Of a DNA stretch of 64,000 bases, positions 1-11,365 are shown in pieces (the stretch's first letter is position 1; each line of letters opens with the position of its first letter). Both the position numbers and the translations under genes were made by a program. The notes under the pieces were generated by a model, which ran no database searches, had not been told where the DNA came from, and worked only from the letters and a program-made list of their open reading frames with translations. The DNA comes from Trichopria drosophilae (lineage: Eukaryota; Arthropoda; Insecta; Hymenoptera; Diapriidae): positions 16,820,001-16,884,000 of the forward strand of contig CM059586.1 in NCBI GenBank assembly GCA_030407085.1, written 5' to 3'.

Positions 1-59
1 ATGATTTTACAAAAGTAAAAGTTTGTGCAAGGTTTTCAGATGGCATTCTTTTTTCAGAA

Positions 60-322
60 AAAAATTGAGAATGTTTCTTTTTTATTTATTTATTTACTTA
101 TTTATTTAAGTAATTAAACGGGCTGAAGGCCCTATATACAAAGAATAACATAACGATCGCCTTAAAACGCCTATAAATATAATATAAGAGAATTAAATCT
201 TCTAAAATTGGTTACAACAAAGTTACAATATTACATACGCTTGACAAGAGCACCAATTTGCGTTTTGAATGCACCAATGGAGTCGCATTCCCTAACATTA
301 GGGGGGACGATATTCCACAGGC
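60..322 (-). mobile_element. 5'-truncated LINE, 3' end only
   Basis: Minus-strand 3' end of a non-LTR retrotransposon. Codons 320 to 231 read LWNIVPPNVRECDSIGAF and continue to KRM and a TAA stop at 231-233. This W-N-x-(L/V)-P-x-x-V-R...F pattern is the usual C-terminal tail of CR1/Jockey/R1-group LINE polyproteins. The stop is followed by a short 3' UTR ('gggccttcagcccg' on the minus strand) and a tail of TTTA-type repeats at about 82-110. Everything upstream of the last ~30 codons is missing, as expected for 5' truncation during insertion. The clade within the CR1/Jockey group cannot be named from so short a piece. Confidence 0.6.
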
Positions 323-329
323 AAACAAA

Positions 330-885
330 ACAAAATTTTTTTTGGGAACAAAACAAAATTTCAAAAATAAAATATGAAGTCTAACTTAAATTGCACCTTT
401 TACAGCGCTTTTTACGCTGGCACCCTCTGCTTTTTTGTCGTTCACATCACAGAAAAATTTTGAAAAAATTTCAGGATGCTTCTTTTGCGAACGAAACAAG
501 ATTTTAAAAATAAAAAATGAAACCTAACTTAAAACACAGCATTTACAGCGCTTTTACGATGGCGCCCTCTACTTTTGGATCGTTCCCTCCATAGTAAAAT
601 TTCGAAAAAATTTGAGAATATTTCTTTTGCGAACAGAACAAGATTCCAAATATAAAAAATGAAACCTAACTTAAATTATAGCTTTTACAGCGCTTTTACG
701 CTGGCGCCCTCTACATTCGGGTCGTTCCCTCCATAGTAAAATTTCGAAAAAATTTGATAATGCTTCTTTTGCCTACAAAACAAGATTTCAAAAATAAAAA
801 ATGAATCCTAACCTAAAGTACAAATTTTACGGATGTTTTTTCGTCTTTTTTCCTCTTCCGTCACTCCTGTAGTTTCGAAAACATT
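330..885. repeat. 142-bp tandem repeat, about 3.7 copies
   Basis: Successive copies of a unit containing 'cgaacgaaacaagat', 'aaaaatgaaacctaactta', 'tttacagcgcttttacg', 'tggcgccctcta' and 'cgttccctccatagtaaaat'. The same landmark (GCGAACxxAACAAGAT) falls near 343, 487, 629 and 771, giving steps of about 144, 142 and 142. Copies differ at roughly 10-20% of positions, so the array is not recent. No ORF follows the period (142 is not a multiple of 3). It directly abuts the LINE 3' end. Confidence 0.8.
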
Positions 886-2835
886 TTTTTTACGTCTACG
901 AGGTTTTGATATTGCATAGATAAATACAAAAATTGAAATTAAAAAAAAAAATAAAAAAAAGTTTTGTCGTTGAACTCCAACGTTGCAAACTTCAAAATCG
1001 TGAAATATTTAGATAATTTTTCGAAATAAATATATTTCTTATATAATCGCAGTATCCGTTATGCAAAAGTGTATTTCAACAGCACATTTCCGGCAGATTA
1101 CAAAATTCCCAGAGACTCCATTTGCCAATGCTGAATGACGAACTTAACCAGCTTATAATAGAATCGTAATTAAATCATCCATTGAATCGCCAACGCTCGG
1201 GCCCCCATTCAGTCGGCAACATCCCATTTCTCGAAGAAAGATGTATGTTCTATTAACACCGGAACAATACGCTATATGCACAAAAGAGGTTGGTCGTCCC
1301 ACGAAATAAATATGCGAAACCTCTAATGAGCAGGCTCGAAACGAACGTCGCCCTTGAAAAATGGACAAGACGCAACAAAAAATTTTGAAAAAAATGACAA
1401 TTAAAAGCGAATATGAGGCAAATTGTACACTTATGGCAGCAAAGAATTGAAGAAAAAGAACAACAGCCTTCTATACCTGCAGCTCCGATACGGTGAAATG
1501 CCTTCGCCTGGCGTTACGTCCGTAATTTCTGCCCGTCTCGTTACAAAAGTATTATAAATTATTACGCACTCATTTTGCGCATCGCCTCAATTCGTTGTAA
1601 GTGCGTTAACTCTTTCACGGCAATTTACTGTGTAATTTCCGAGCTCCGATTTTTATTTCACGAAACTTCCTTCAAGAAGATGTCGAGTGATAAGGCTGTA
1701 ATATCAATTAAAAAAGAAATGTTAAATTCCATGAATGTTCCTTTTAACATTTAGTCATTATTTTGAAGCGTACCGATTTGTATATTTATTTTGCCTCTTT
1801 TTATAATAATAGTATATTATATATCTAGGGCGCAAAGGAAGAGATTTGCATCTCCGATGCCTTCATTTTCGCCCGTGATATACACGTTATTTTTTGTTAC
1901 ACCTATACATAATGAAATGCGCTTTTATAAAGACGGCGAAGTACTGGGCCAGTCCAAAATCGCGAAAAAGTGAAAAGTGTCTAGTGAAGCGGGCGCAAAA
2001 CCGTGAAAAGCGGTTTTTGTGCAGGTGTGACAAAAATACTTTTTCGCCTTCTTGAACGTAAACTGCGGGTTTGCGCCCAGATTTGCGGGCGTAAAATGCG
2101 ATTTTATGCCTACGAAAATTACATGGCTGAGAAAAGAGTTCTTCACTCATCCTAGTTTAAAATTCAGAGCATAAATTAGAATGTTACAAGTGCTTGAGAG
2201 AAAAATATTGTTTGTAATACGGGCATAAAACTTTATTTTACGCCCTTAATACGAATAGTGCTTGTTTGGACGATCCAAATAATTAGTTAATTTTGGTCGA
2301 TTATATTATTTTATATTTATGGTAATATTTAAAGGCATCTATGAATAATGACCTGTATATACACTTATATACACTTGTACACATAAAGACCCTTGTTTTT
2401 GTGTAATTCGAATGTTCGTTGTGCGTATCGGTATGTAAACGGATATTGGCCGATCTTCGCGGTTTTCAGTTTCAAATCGAACGGCGTTTGACTCACTTAG
2501 CTGAAGTACGATCTTGGTTTAATTAACATTCGCCGCAAGTGTACAACGGAATACGGGAATTGTACTGATTATGTAAACACTGTGGTACATTAATAAAATA
2601 AGATTTTGCAACCCTGGCTCCTTGAAAAATTTGTGCATACCGTCAAACCCTTATTCGAACGAGCGTCCACGTACGCTTTGAACAAGCGATAAATCATATC
2701 GCATTTCGCACAGTGCTATTAAATGACATATTTTTAGAAATTATGAATCTTTCTTTTTTCCCGTTCTTGCAATGAAATTCGTCATATTAAAGGTTCTACA
2801 GGCCCAAATGTAAAGGAATTAGAATATGTCACGTG
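886..2835. other. A+T-rich stretch without a recognisable gene
   Basis: Mostly A+T-rich with many stops in all frames. A small non-repetitive patch richer in CpG lies at about 1480-1700. From about 1975 to 2255 there are scattered palindromic units of the GCGTAAAAT/ATTTTACGC type (for example 'gggcgtaaaatgcgatttta' near 2086 and 'cgggcataaaactttatttt' near 2219), which look like a degraded member of the palindrome family better seen at 23057-23480. No splice-flanked ORF was found. Confidence 0.5.
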
Positions 2836-2837
2836 CA

Positions 2838-3553
2838 AGCTAAAGCAACAGATGGCAGCACACTAATCATGTTCACTTATACACATTCACACGTATTATT
2901 AAAACACATATTAAATTTCATAAAGGGTGTTTAAAGTTTATTCTAATTATGATATTAAATTTTATATTATTTATGTATTAATGCATATTTGTAAATATTT
3001 TTTTGCATGACTATCGAAAATAAATAAGAAAAAAATTTGGCCACGCGGTAAATCGAACCTGGGCCTCTCGTTTATTGCGCTGACGCCTAAAAGCAATTGC
3101 ATTATCTTTAAAAGCGGTTACTTGTGATAAACAAACAGAAAAGTAAAGCATGTGAAGCTACCTCAACTAAGAAATTATCATCCTATTGAATTGAATATCG
3201 TGGATTTAGTCAGATAATATTATTTAAACTTAGATAGAATAAATTAAACATAATGAATTGGTCAAAGAACGCTCTGTCCAAAAAAATTACAATTAATGTA
3301 CATTTAAATTAATGTATACCATATTTAATTTGTAATATTTGAGTATACTAATGTACAATTAAAGTAATTCATATATTGGAGTATATTAAAAGTATATCAA
3401 ATTTAATAACATTTTAACAGTGTTTTATGTTGTTTTTTTTTTATTTTTTAAAGCGGTATGTAATACATTTGTTCACCGGTACCATACACTAATAAAGAGT
3501 AAATATGTATTGAAAATCGTACATGTGAGACACTGCCATCTGGTGGTTTAGCT
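2838..3553. mobile_element. Non-autonomous inverted-repeat element (GATGGCAG ends)
   Basis: The left end reads AGCTAAAGCAACAGATGGCA and the right end, reverse complemented, reads AGCTAAACCACCAGATGGCA, so imperfect terminal inverted repeats of about 25 bp bound ~716 bp. The interior is A+T-rich and non-coding and holds a tRNA-like sequence on the minus strand near 3038-3125. No clear target duplication was seen. Superfamily unknown; it could instead be two independent copies of a short repeat in opposite orientation. Confidence 0.4.
3038..3125 (-). repeat. Degenerate tRNA-like (possible SINE) sequence
   Basis: On the minus strand 'ggcccaggttcgatttaccg' contains a pol III B-box-like core (GGTTCGAtT), preceded by 'gcgcaataaacgagag', which sits where an anticodon arm would be. 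The T stem is not fully complementary and a convincing A box is missing, so this is not a functional tRNA gene. It may be the head of an old tRNA-derived SINE caught inside the surrounding inverted-repeat element. Confidence 0.25.
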
Positions 3554-3715
3554 AGGTTATAGAATAGCCTAATAATTAACTAATTTAGTGGGGTTTCTCA
3601 AGTTTTTTGTTTTCCAAAATAAAAAATTGGTAGCCCTAAATTATTCAGATCATGGACATCATGTAAATTACTTTTCTAATCTTTATCTGGAAATTTAATA
3701 AAAAGGAAGATATTA

Positions 3716-3802
3716 CCCGAGCAGAAATTTGTTCAGGTCCTGATCAGGGTGTAACGCTTTGGGTCAGGCCTTGATCAGGGCCCTAATAAATTTCTACTCG
3801 TG
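3716..3802. mobile_element. Mini-element of the CCTGATCAGG palindrome family
   Basis: About 87 bp. Left end CCCGAGCAGAAATTTGTTCA; right end reverse complemented CGAGTAGAAATTTATTAGGG. Between them are 'aggtcctgatcagggtg' and 'tcaggccttgatcagggccc', i.e. copies of the palindrome CCTGATCAGG. The ends match those of the larger elements at 59755-60728 and 62118-62325, so this is probably the smallest member of one family. Confidence 0.6.
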
Positions 3803-4492
3803 TAGTTAGAATTATATACATTGTTTATCAAAATCATTTACGATTTCAGGTACTTTGTTGAGGGAATACCAACCGTAATTTACTTATTAACTTGATGTTA
3901 TCCATAGACTGCAAAAATAGATTTTAATACTAGAAATTATTCCATTCTTATTACATCCGTAAATTCAATATTATAAATTGAGCAACTTTGTGATTTTTAC
4001 ACATCATAATCGAAACAAACCAATTACCATCCGTAAAATTACTAATGCTATTGAATCTATATAATTTCGTAATATATTACCAACCAAGGCAGGTTCAAAT
4101 TTCGACGGCTAAATACAATTCTAATCAAACCTGCGTGAGAGTGATCGGTTTCGACAATTACGCATTACATATTGCATTCCATTGATGATCGTTATAATCA
4201 GTGATTATAATGAATGGATTTTAACTCCGAATAGTGACAATTTGAAATTTAACAATTAACAAAGTAATTAGATCAGAGTTACGTGGTAGCAGTGAAACGT
4301 GTGATGAAGGAAATTGGAATACCGTTACTTAATAAGGTCAAAGAGAGAGCACAAGTGTAATATTGTATATGGCTACTTGTCAAAGTAACGGCCACTTTCA
4401 GTTTCGAGAAATGTTTATCTTTTATAGAATTAAATTAAAATTGCAAGATGTTTTTTGCTGTCACTTCGAACCGGAAATATTTTAAATAAATC

Positions 4493-4978
4493 AAGAAACG
4501 TTTATTTGGGTATTTTTGGTTCCATTAATTAATTTTTTAGTCCTCGTTTGTCACCGGATTTGGTGCTCGTTGTGCACCTTAACCATAATTAATAGGCAGA
4601 AGTCTATATATTTATAGGTTGTAGGCTGGGACGCTAGATGTCTACAGTGAGGGTGTGATATTTTCGTAATCAACGAAATTCATAGCACTCCGCATATAAA
4701 ACATCGATCATCAACATCTAAATGTAGACGTACAAGGCAAGTCTCAGCCGCAAAGCCTTGCTGATTCAGACCAGGATGAAACGTCCCAAAAACAGATTCT
4801 ATCTATTTTCTATAGATAAAATCTCTTTCAATCGTCTGATGATAAATTAATTTTTCTAAATATATAGACTTCTGCCTATTAATTAAGGTTAAGGTTCACA
4901 ACGAGTACCAAATCCTGTGACAAACGAGGACCAAAAAATTAATTAATGGAACCGAAAATGTCCAAATAAACGTTTCTT
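4493..4978. mobile_element. Foldback element with ~125-bp arms
   Basis: Arms at about 4493-4618 and 4853-4978 are inverted copies: left AAGAAACGTTTATTTGGGTA, right ending CCAAATAAACGTTTCTT, both containing 'ttaattaat', 'tcctcgtttgtcac', 'tcgttgtg' and 'attaataggcagaagtctat'. The spacer has a second, weaker inverted pair (near 4630 and 4730, 'gctggga...agatgtctac' against 'gtagac...tctcagc'). Non-coding; it would fold into a ~480-nt hairpin. No host duplication is obvious. Confidence 0.65.
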
Positions 4979-6094
4979 AAACATTAATCATTAGGGCGTA
5001 TTGAAACAAATTTTTTCTCGCTACGGTGTTAAATCAGTATACCAGCCATGATTGTATTTTTTCATATTTAACGACATAATATTGGTAGAAATATAGCCTT
5101 ATTGATTATAATTACTTTAAAAAAACATTTTATTTCCTTGTTTGTATACGTTTAAAGTCAGATTTTCAAGATTAAGGTAACGAATTGTCGTACGACAAAA
5201 GGAACTTTTTTTAAATGACACACGTGATTACGATATAAAATTAATACTGAATAATGATAATTAGTTTATAAACTTGAGTGATTTATTAAACATCTCCGGA
5301 AATTGCTGATACTTTGTCGTAAGATTCAAAGTGTTGCTTAAAAAACAGTAAGGTTAAGTCCCTGAAAAGGGCAACAATATTTCTCGAAACATATAGCAAC
5401 ATAATAAATTGGAACCGAAGTTGTTATTATTATTATATTAATATGTAATTCAACACTATTACATAATACAAAGTTCTTTTGGCTCGTAAATTTAATTCAC
5501 TTTTAACGTCTTCCATACCAAAGAGCAAAAATCATTATTTTCAAATAGGATGCTGCTAAATTTTTTACTCATAAAAATTACAAAGTGATAGACAAATTAA
5601 CTAAATTTTTAGTAGTTTCTATGTTGTTGTTTCTTTATTGTAAATATTATTTACGAATTTAAAATAAGATCACCAGAATGGTAAACGGGGATTAAGAAAC
5701 TATTAGAACGATACATTCAACCTCGATCGTGTTGCGAGTTAGTGAAAGAAGCTATTTTAAATTTTGCGAGATGCCGTGCCCTGATGCTATCTCCGTAACT
5801 GTCATGTCGTCATGAAAGGTAGAGTATAGTGTAGGTAAGTATACTGGTTGGCGATGACTTTCAATGATCGGACGAATTCGACTTTGTCACATGATCAAAA
5901 GTGTAACGTCTTTCGTAATCTTTCTGTACCAAGCCTTAAGTCATGATCGGATATGAACAGGATTATTGTGTACCGTTTCGCTACTGTGCTGTATCTTTTA
6001 AATTTTGAATTTCCATTTATTTATTGACCAAAAAAAGTAAAGTACATGTTTCGTGTAATCTTTATACAAGTATGTTAGATTGCAAAAAAATTAG
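4979..6094. other. A+T-rich stretch without a gene
   Basis: No ORF of note. The part near 5350-5450 ('gtccctgaaaagggcaa', then 'ctcgaaacat', then 'gttgttattattatta') resembles the terminal region of Penelope-like or other retroelements but lacks a complete hammerhead core. A GTAAGT at about 5834 has no convincing upstream acceptor. Confidence 0.4.
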
Positions 6095-6096
6095 TA

Positions 6097-6969
6097 GGGG
6101 AGGTTGGGGTATTCTTGGACACAGGGTATTGTTGGACAGCGCGATATTTTTCCCGTTTGTAACGCTGGGAGTCTCCATAAACTAGCATCGACTCATCTTA
6201 TCATAATCTCATTTTCTATTAAGCACTTGACTTATTTTGACGCATTGTTACCTCGCTATCATATAAAACAATTTTTTTATGTTTGTAAAGTGTTTTTTTC
6301 ACTTAGTGTTATGGTCATTTTTACAGCATTTTTCGAAGAACCAAGTCAGGTAAATATATTTATAGTATTCTTGGAACTATAAGCTTTTGACGCATATAAG
6401 AGTTTTTTATGAAATTTGCATTGTGTTACTTATACGCCGACATTTTGTAAAAATGAGCGTTTGGGGTATTATTGGACACTTCTGTGATTTGGACACTGAA
6501 TCTGAGGAAAATACTGATTTTTGCATAACTTGCATGAAAAATATGCCCGAGAAAGAAAATCGTCGAAACATAGCCCATTGTATCGCTTGTGATCGAGGCG
6601 TTCACTTGAGTTGTGTCGAAGCAAACCGGAACACTTTCACGTGCCTAACTTTATTTTATTCATTATAATATAGATATTCTTTCGTTTTCATTAACAAATA
6701 AACATTTTCCAGCAATAATTTTGATTTTTTTTATTGATTCACAAGACTGTCCAATAATACCCCGAGATTTTTTAAAATCTCAAAAACCAGTTTTTCGCGC
6801 CAGCTGATACAGAGTGTACAATTTTAAACAATTAGGTAAAATTGGTGGTACCAAATGAAAGGTTATTTATCCTACCACAAAATCAAACTTTGACATTTTG
6901 AGAAAAAGCAATTTTTGATAGTGTTTCTGGGAAAAAGAAAAATGTGTCCAAGAATACCCCGACCTCCCC
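6097..6969 (+). mobile_element. TA-flanked mariner/pogo-like element, internally deleted
   Basis: The terminal inverted repeat GGGGAGGTTGGGGTATTCTT at 6097 is matched by its complement ending at 6969. TA dinucleotides at 6095-6096 and 6970-6971 form the expected duplication of Tc1/mariner/pogo insertion. A 14-16 bp unit, GGGGTATTnTTGGACA, occurs in each terminus and again internally (near 6125 in shortened form, 6464-6479, and inverted near 6749-6764), so it is a candidate transposase-binding site. At 873 bp, it is too short for a full DDE transposase. The only coding remnant is the PHD-like segment annotated separately. Confidence 0.75.
6480..6668 (+). pseudogene. PHD-finger remnant inside the TA-flanked element
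   Basis: Frame 6387-6668 encodes a cysteine/histidine pattern matching the start of a PHD finger: C-x2-C (6522-6533), then C-x2-C-x4-H-x2-C in 'HCIACDRGVHLSC', then a further C in 'NTFTC' ending at 6644. The usual last C-x2-C is cut off after a few residues. Acidic residues (DLDTESEEN) precede it. Insect pogo/Tigger-like transposases and related proteins often end in a PHD finger, so this is inferred to be the C-terminal exon of the parent transposase left after internal deletion. A captured host PHD exon is the alternative. Confidence 0.5.
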
Positions 6970-7433
6970 TATATTATTAAACATGGAATGAAATATTTCT
7001 TTAACAATATTAATTTAAATGATTTATTGAATCATCGTAATTTATTTATGTACATTATTTTTAACAAGAACATGGATATTTCAAGTTTTTTAACTCCTTT
7101 TTCACATTTATCTTTCAGAATTCTTGTTTAAAATAAAGAAATCGAGTTTTCGAGAGTTACATATTGAAATATGCATATATTAATATGTTGAAAATAAAGG
7201 TGAAAACATCAACAGTGGTTCAATAGAACCACAAGAGGCCGAAACGTAGGAAATAAATACATTTTTTTTCAATAAAAGGGTTTTTTTTTTATCTTTTCGA
7301 AAAGACGGACACACTGACATAATTACATTAAATTACATTAAATAAAATAAATCAATAAAATAGTACCTAGATGTATCATAACATACAAAAAAGAATGCAA
7401 GATTACAAATTAGATGATAATAGTTACTTATTA
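6970..7433. other. A+T-rich stretch, retroelement-like debris
   Basis: No gene. Around 7215-7250 the sequence 'ggttcaatagaacc' followed by 'gaggccgaaacgtagg' has the GAAACGT segment typical of Penelope-like hammerheads, but the conserved CTGANGA box is absent from its place. Positions 7428-7433 are two TTA units that mark the 3' target flank of the retrotransposon to the right. Confidence 0.35.
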
Positions 7434-7711
7434 TTTTTTTTTTTTTTTTTTTTTTTTACGGTGGGGGTAAATGCATTAGGCACCATAGGGGGTTGCAGAT
7501 GTTGTGTAACCCCCCGTGTGTCGGACTCCCTCACCTTTGATGTTAACGGCAAGGTTTACCGACTAAAACCCTAACCTCCCTTGGCCCTCCAGAATCCACG
7601 TGTGCAGTCTGCAGTAGAAAAGTGGCTCCGATATCCATCTCCTCCGCTGCAGACTGCACCGGGCCATTTCGGTTGCAACTGTAACCACTCCCTCTACCAT
7701 TGGGTAAGTGG

Positions 7712-10700
7712 TTACAGGATCTCGTGTGACCTCAGTAGACGGACAGATCCCAGTAGCACTGCTTTCTGCATTCGGCCTGCGATGGAATTTGCATGTTCTC
7801 GACAGGCCGGAATGCTTTTGATGTTTTGGAGGAAAGTTGGTCTCATTCCTCCCAGCACTCCAATTATCAGCACGACGAGCTTGATTTTGAATCCTCGATA
7901 CAGCCTGCGAATCTCGAACAGGAGTTCCTGATATTTCATCCGTTTTTCGTCCTCTTTGCTGACTATATTTGTTTCTGCTGGTGCAGAAAACTCGATGACG
8001 AAGATGGATTTGTCATCGAAGTCAACAAGGACGATGTCAGGCTTATTGGCTGATATTTGCCTGCTCGTCGGGAATGAGTAATTCCAGTATATTCGGCAAG
8101 ACTCATTCCCGACTACGGATTCAATATCAGTGGGGACGTACGGCAAAACTGGGGTTGCATCAATACCATAAGTGCTGCGAAGATGGTAATACAGCACTCG
8201 AAGAGCCGCATTGTGACGTTCGATGTATGCTGAAACTGCATATATTGGACAGGCTGCCAAAAGATGCATTAGTGTCTCAGCATGACATCTACACAATCTA
8301 CAAAGCGTACTCTGTACCGCCTGGTGTAAGATGTTCTGGCGGTACGCTAAGGTATTGATGACCCCATCCTGGCACGCGAAGATAAAACCCTCGGTCTCGG
8401 ATTTCAAGCCGGCTGATCTTAAGAAGGAGAAGGTCATCTCTGCCGACAAGCCAAGTTGTTGGACATTTCGAAAGAATTGTCCATGCAACGGCTTGTCGAT
8501 ATGCCTTCCCTCCAACATACGGAGTTGTTCCTTCCGTACGGAGTTAGCCCTGAGACGCACTGGGCACAGATTGTTGACTGATTCAGCCTCCTGTGCACCA
8601 CTACGTCCCACGTTGAAAACCAGACCGAGGTTTCGCGCCGCTCGTTCCGCCGCGTTGTACAAAAACGCCCCCTTCCCCTGAATTTCATGCTGATGTACTA
8701 GCATCATCAGGGGATCCTCCATTCGATTAATCACGTCGCAAGCTGTCTCGAGGACCAATCGGTCATGCATACACTCCATGCTTAAAAGGCCACGACCTCC
8801 CATATTTCGGGGCAAATACAGTCGTTCCACGGAAGATCTTGGATGCAAACTGCGTTGCATACAAATCATCTTCCGTGTGCTTCGGTCAAGATCCCTTAGC
8901 TCGTCAACGTTCCACTTCAGTGCTCCAAAAGAATAGAGCACTGGTGTTACGGCCAACATATTCGTGGCTGCCACCTTATTTCTCCCGGTCAATTCTGATG
9001 ACCAGATCTGACGGAGAATGCGCCGGTATTTCTTAATGATGGTGGTTTTAGCAGCCTGCACATCCTGGACATGCCTTTGAGGTACGCCCAGGTATGTGTA
9101 GGCTTCTTCGGCGCTAAGGTGGCGGATGACATTTCCGTTGACGAGCTCCATATCGTTGTTATGGGAGCCTGACCTTCCTCTGTGCAAATGAACGACTGCA
9201 CACTTGTCCAATCCGAATTCCATACCGATATCTCTCGAGTATGTGAGGGCGATGTTCAGAGATCGATGTAATTGATCTTCGCCTGATGCGTATAATTTAA
9301 GATCATCCATATAGAAAAGATGGGTGATCTTATGTACACGTTCACCAGGCGGTCCACACATGTACCCTTGAGATTTCCGGAGAACAACGGATAGAGGCAA
9401 TAGTGAGATGCAGAAGAGCAGAGGACTCAGAGAATCTCCCTGATAGACACCTCTTTGGAATTGAACCAGTCTAGACATGGTTCGACGCTTGCCCGATGTC
9501 ATGACAAAGCGTGTTTTCCAAAGAGGCATCAGGTCTTCTACAATTCTCACTATGTTTGGGTGGACATGAAGGCGTTTGAGCAACAAGCTTAAAAGCTCGT
9601 GCGATGTTGAGTCATACGCCTTCATGTAATCCAGCCAGGCTATCGACAGGTTACGCTTGTACTGGACTGCGTCCTGACAAACACACCTGTCGATAAGCAA
9701 GTTGTCCTTGCAGCCGGATACACCCATTTTGCAGCCTCGCTGTTCTACTATCCGTTGCCACACCGGTTTCACGTATTTCTCAATACGTACGTTCAAGATG
9801 TTAGTGAACAATTTGTATAACGTATTGAGACACGTGATCGGTCTATGGTTTTTCGGATCGGACAAGTCTCCCGATTTTGGGATCAGTGTCGTTCGGCCCT
9901 CCACCAGCCAGTGCGGAATGGGTTGGTCTCCATTTATATAAGAGGTGAATATTCGGGCTAGGTGTTGATGGACAGAAGTGAACATCTTCCACCAATAGTT
10001 ATTAATTCCATCCCAGCCCGGCGAGGAGAAATTCCTCGCTCCTGTGATGGCATTTTTCACCTCTAAAGCACTGACGGGTGGGCAATCTTCACTTTGTTGT
10101 GTGACTTCGTCGCACAACTCGGTGAAGATTTCAATACCTGGAGTGTCTGCATTAAGCCTAGATGTTTTCTCGTAGATGCTCCCCCAGAATTCCTCAACTG
10201 CGGTTATCGACGGAAACTCGCTTGAGGCTGCGATACGATGTTTGAAGAGGTTGGAAGGATTCGTCCAAAATATTGCATTTTGTCGAATTCCATCCTCCCG
10301 TCTTTGCAGCCTCTTTTTGGCATCCGCCAAAACCCGAATTTTATCAGCCAAACGTTGCTTGATGTTGAGCAACTTCAGCTTGTTCAGTGTGTGATAGTAC
10401 GTCCGCAGTTGTTGTGCGAACTTCTTGACTTTAGCCGTAAATGAACGGCCAGATGTTAAATAGTCGATCACACACTGAATTCGGGAAGCGAGTTTCCGTG
10501 TCAGTCGAACCTTGCCGTTCAATTGAGACATGCGTTTTGTAATCTGCCGACTCCCCGATATCTGTACCAGATTTCGCGGAATCACCAGATCACTTGCAGC
10601 CTCGTAAACGGCACAATTGACTTGCCACAGGTCGCAGTCATCTGAAAGAGCATCTAGAAGTAGGCTATTTGCTCTGTCTATTTCTCGTTGCTTAGGCAAA

Positions 10701-10764
10701 ACTTTCGTTGTTAAATTCTGCCTAAACACGAGTGTCGTGCTTTCATAATGTGGAGCATCTCTCT
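7712..10764 (-). pseudogene. R4-type retrotransposon polyprotein: RT, CCHC, endonuclease
   Basis: About 1005 codons from the GTG at 10729 (frame open back to 10764) to the stop at 7712. It reverse-transcribes element RNA at a nick made by its own endonuclease (target-primed reverse transcription). Visible parts, numbered from 10729: RT fingers with GWDG (~238-241); catalytic D367 in LDYMKAYD; QGDSLSPLLFC (~430-440); YMDD at 473-476; YLGVP (~546); zinc knuckle C810-x2-C813-x8-H822-x4-C827; endonuclease KPD (896-898) followed 14 residues later by E913 (VIEF). All catalytic residues are present, with no internal stop, and the C-terminus looks natural. No ATG start exists in this frame, because the N-terminal domain lies in another frame upstream. 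Clade call R4 rather than R2/NeSL rests on remembered motif style and the TAA target. Confidence 0.9.
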
Positions 10765-11178
10765 AGCACCGCGTACGGGCTCAGTTGTTATTGCCCGCAC
10801 ATCCGGTACCGGTTGACAGCTGGGAACAACGAAACCTGTCCGCCTCAGATAGGCCACATAATCTCTCAGTTGTTGTTGAGAAAAGCGATCTGCCAGTTCG
10901 GGATGCATTACTGCAAACCGACTGTGCATTCGCGCCATGTAGCCTCTCTGTTGCGGACAGCTCTCCTCGTAGCAGTGCATTAGATCTTGCCTGAGATCCT
11001 CCGTCCACTGAAATCGTCCGTGGGCATGTTGGGGTTGTTGTCCCGGGACAGCCGTTTCGGCCCCTCCACCTCGGGACTGGGCTGCATCCGAAGCAGCCCG
11101 ATGGTCAGGAGCCCTGCGCGTTGCATTTCTTGTAACCGCATGTACAGGGAGTAGGGTGGTTGGCCCTACCCCCCGTTG
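10711..11178 (-). pseudogene. N-terminal Myb-like part of the R4 polyprotein, frameshifted
   Basis: Open frame from just after a TAA at about 11179 to a stop at 10711, 156 codons, first ATG at 10980. It contains FQWTEDLRQDLMHCYEES, QRGYMARMHSRF and QQQLRDYVAYLRRTGFV, which resemble the N-terminal DNA-binding (Myb-like) region of R4/NeSL/R2-group proteins (W...L...Y...GY..R...QL.D). It overlaps the RT frame by ~54 nt in the -1 frame relation. No slippery heptamer is evident in the overlap, so a mutational indel is more likely than programmed frameshifting. No ATG is found upstream in this frame, so the original start is either 10980 or lost. Confidence 0.65.
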
Positions 11179-11365
11179 TTATGCCTCTCTCGTTTGTCTC
11201 TTACCTCGCCATCCACTGGGGTTGGTTACCCAATCTCTGGCAAGGTTGCTAAGAGTCCAGGGCCCACCGGCTTTAATAAGCACACGTGGAGGTGAGAGTA
11301 GGCCATTTGGGAAGATAGGCTAAGATGCGGTTTTGCATAGCCGCATTGTGTTACGCATCATTCCC

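Larger units (their letters stand above)
7434..11365 (-). mobile_element. R4/Dong-clade non-LTR retrotransposon in a TAA tract
   Basis: A ~3.9-kb element on the minus strand. Its 3' end is a 24-nt poly(A) (T run at 7434-7457), preceded by a ~250-nt 3' UTR. Its 5' end lies at the edge of a (TAA)12 tract (11366-11402), and two more TAA units (7428-7433) follow the poly(A), so the insertion sits within a TAA microsatellite. Dong of Bombyx mori, a member of the R4 clade, is known to insert in TAA repeats. The protein has RT, CCHC and restriction-like endonuclease in the order of that group. Almost full length; the ORF is broken by one frameshift near 10711-10764. Confidence 0.85.

Noticed and set aside
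5350..5450. Second possible hammerhead (CTGAAAA ... CGAAAC)
   Set aside because: The G of CTGANGA is missing and no helix II can be drawn between the boxes.
5834..5840. GTAAGT donor-like site
   Set aside because: No pyrimidine tract and acceptor at a sensible distance upstream, and no single open frame.
7215..7250. Possible hammerhead with GGTTC-AATA-GAACC stem and GAAACGT
   Set aside because: The stem is not adjacent to GAAA and the CTGANGA box is absent, so at most a degraded relic.
7581..10983. Plus-strand open frames across the retrotransposon
   Set aside because: Antisense shadows of the 1005-codon minus-strand RT frame.
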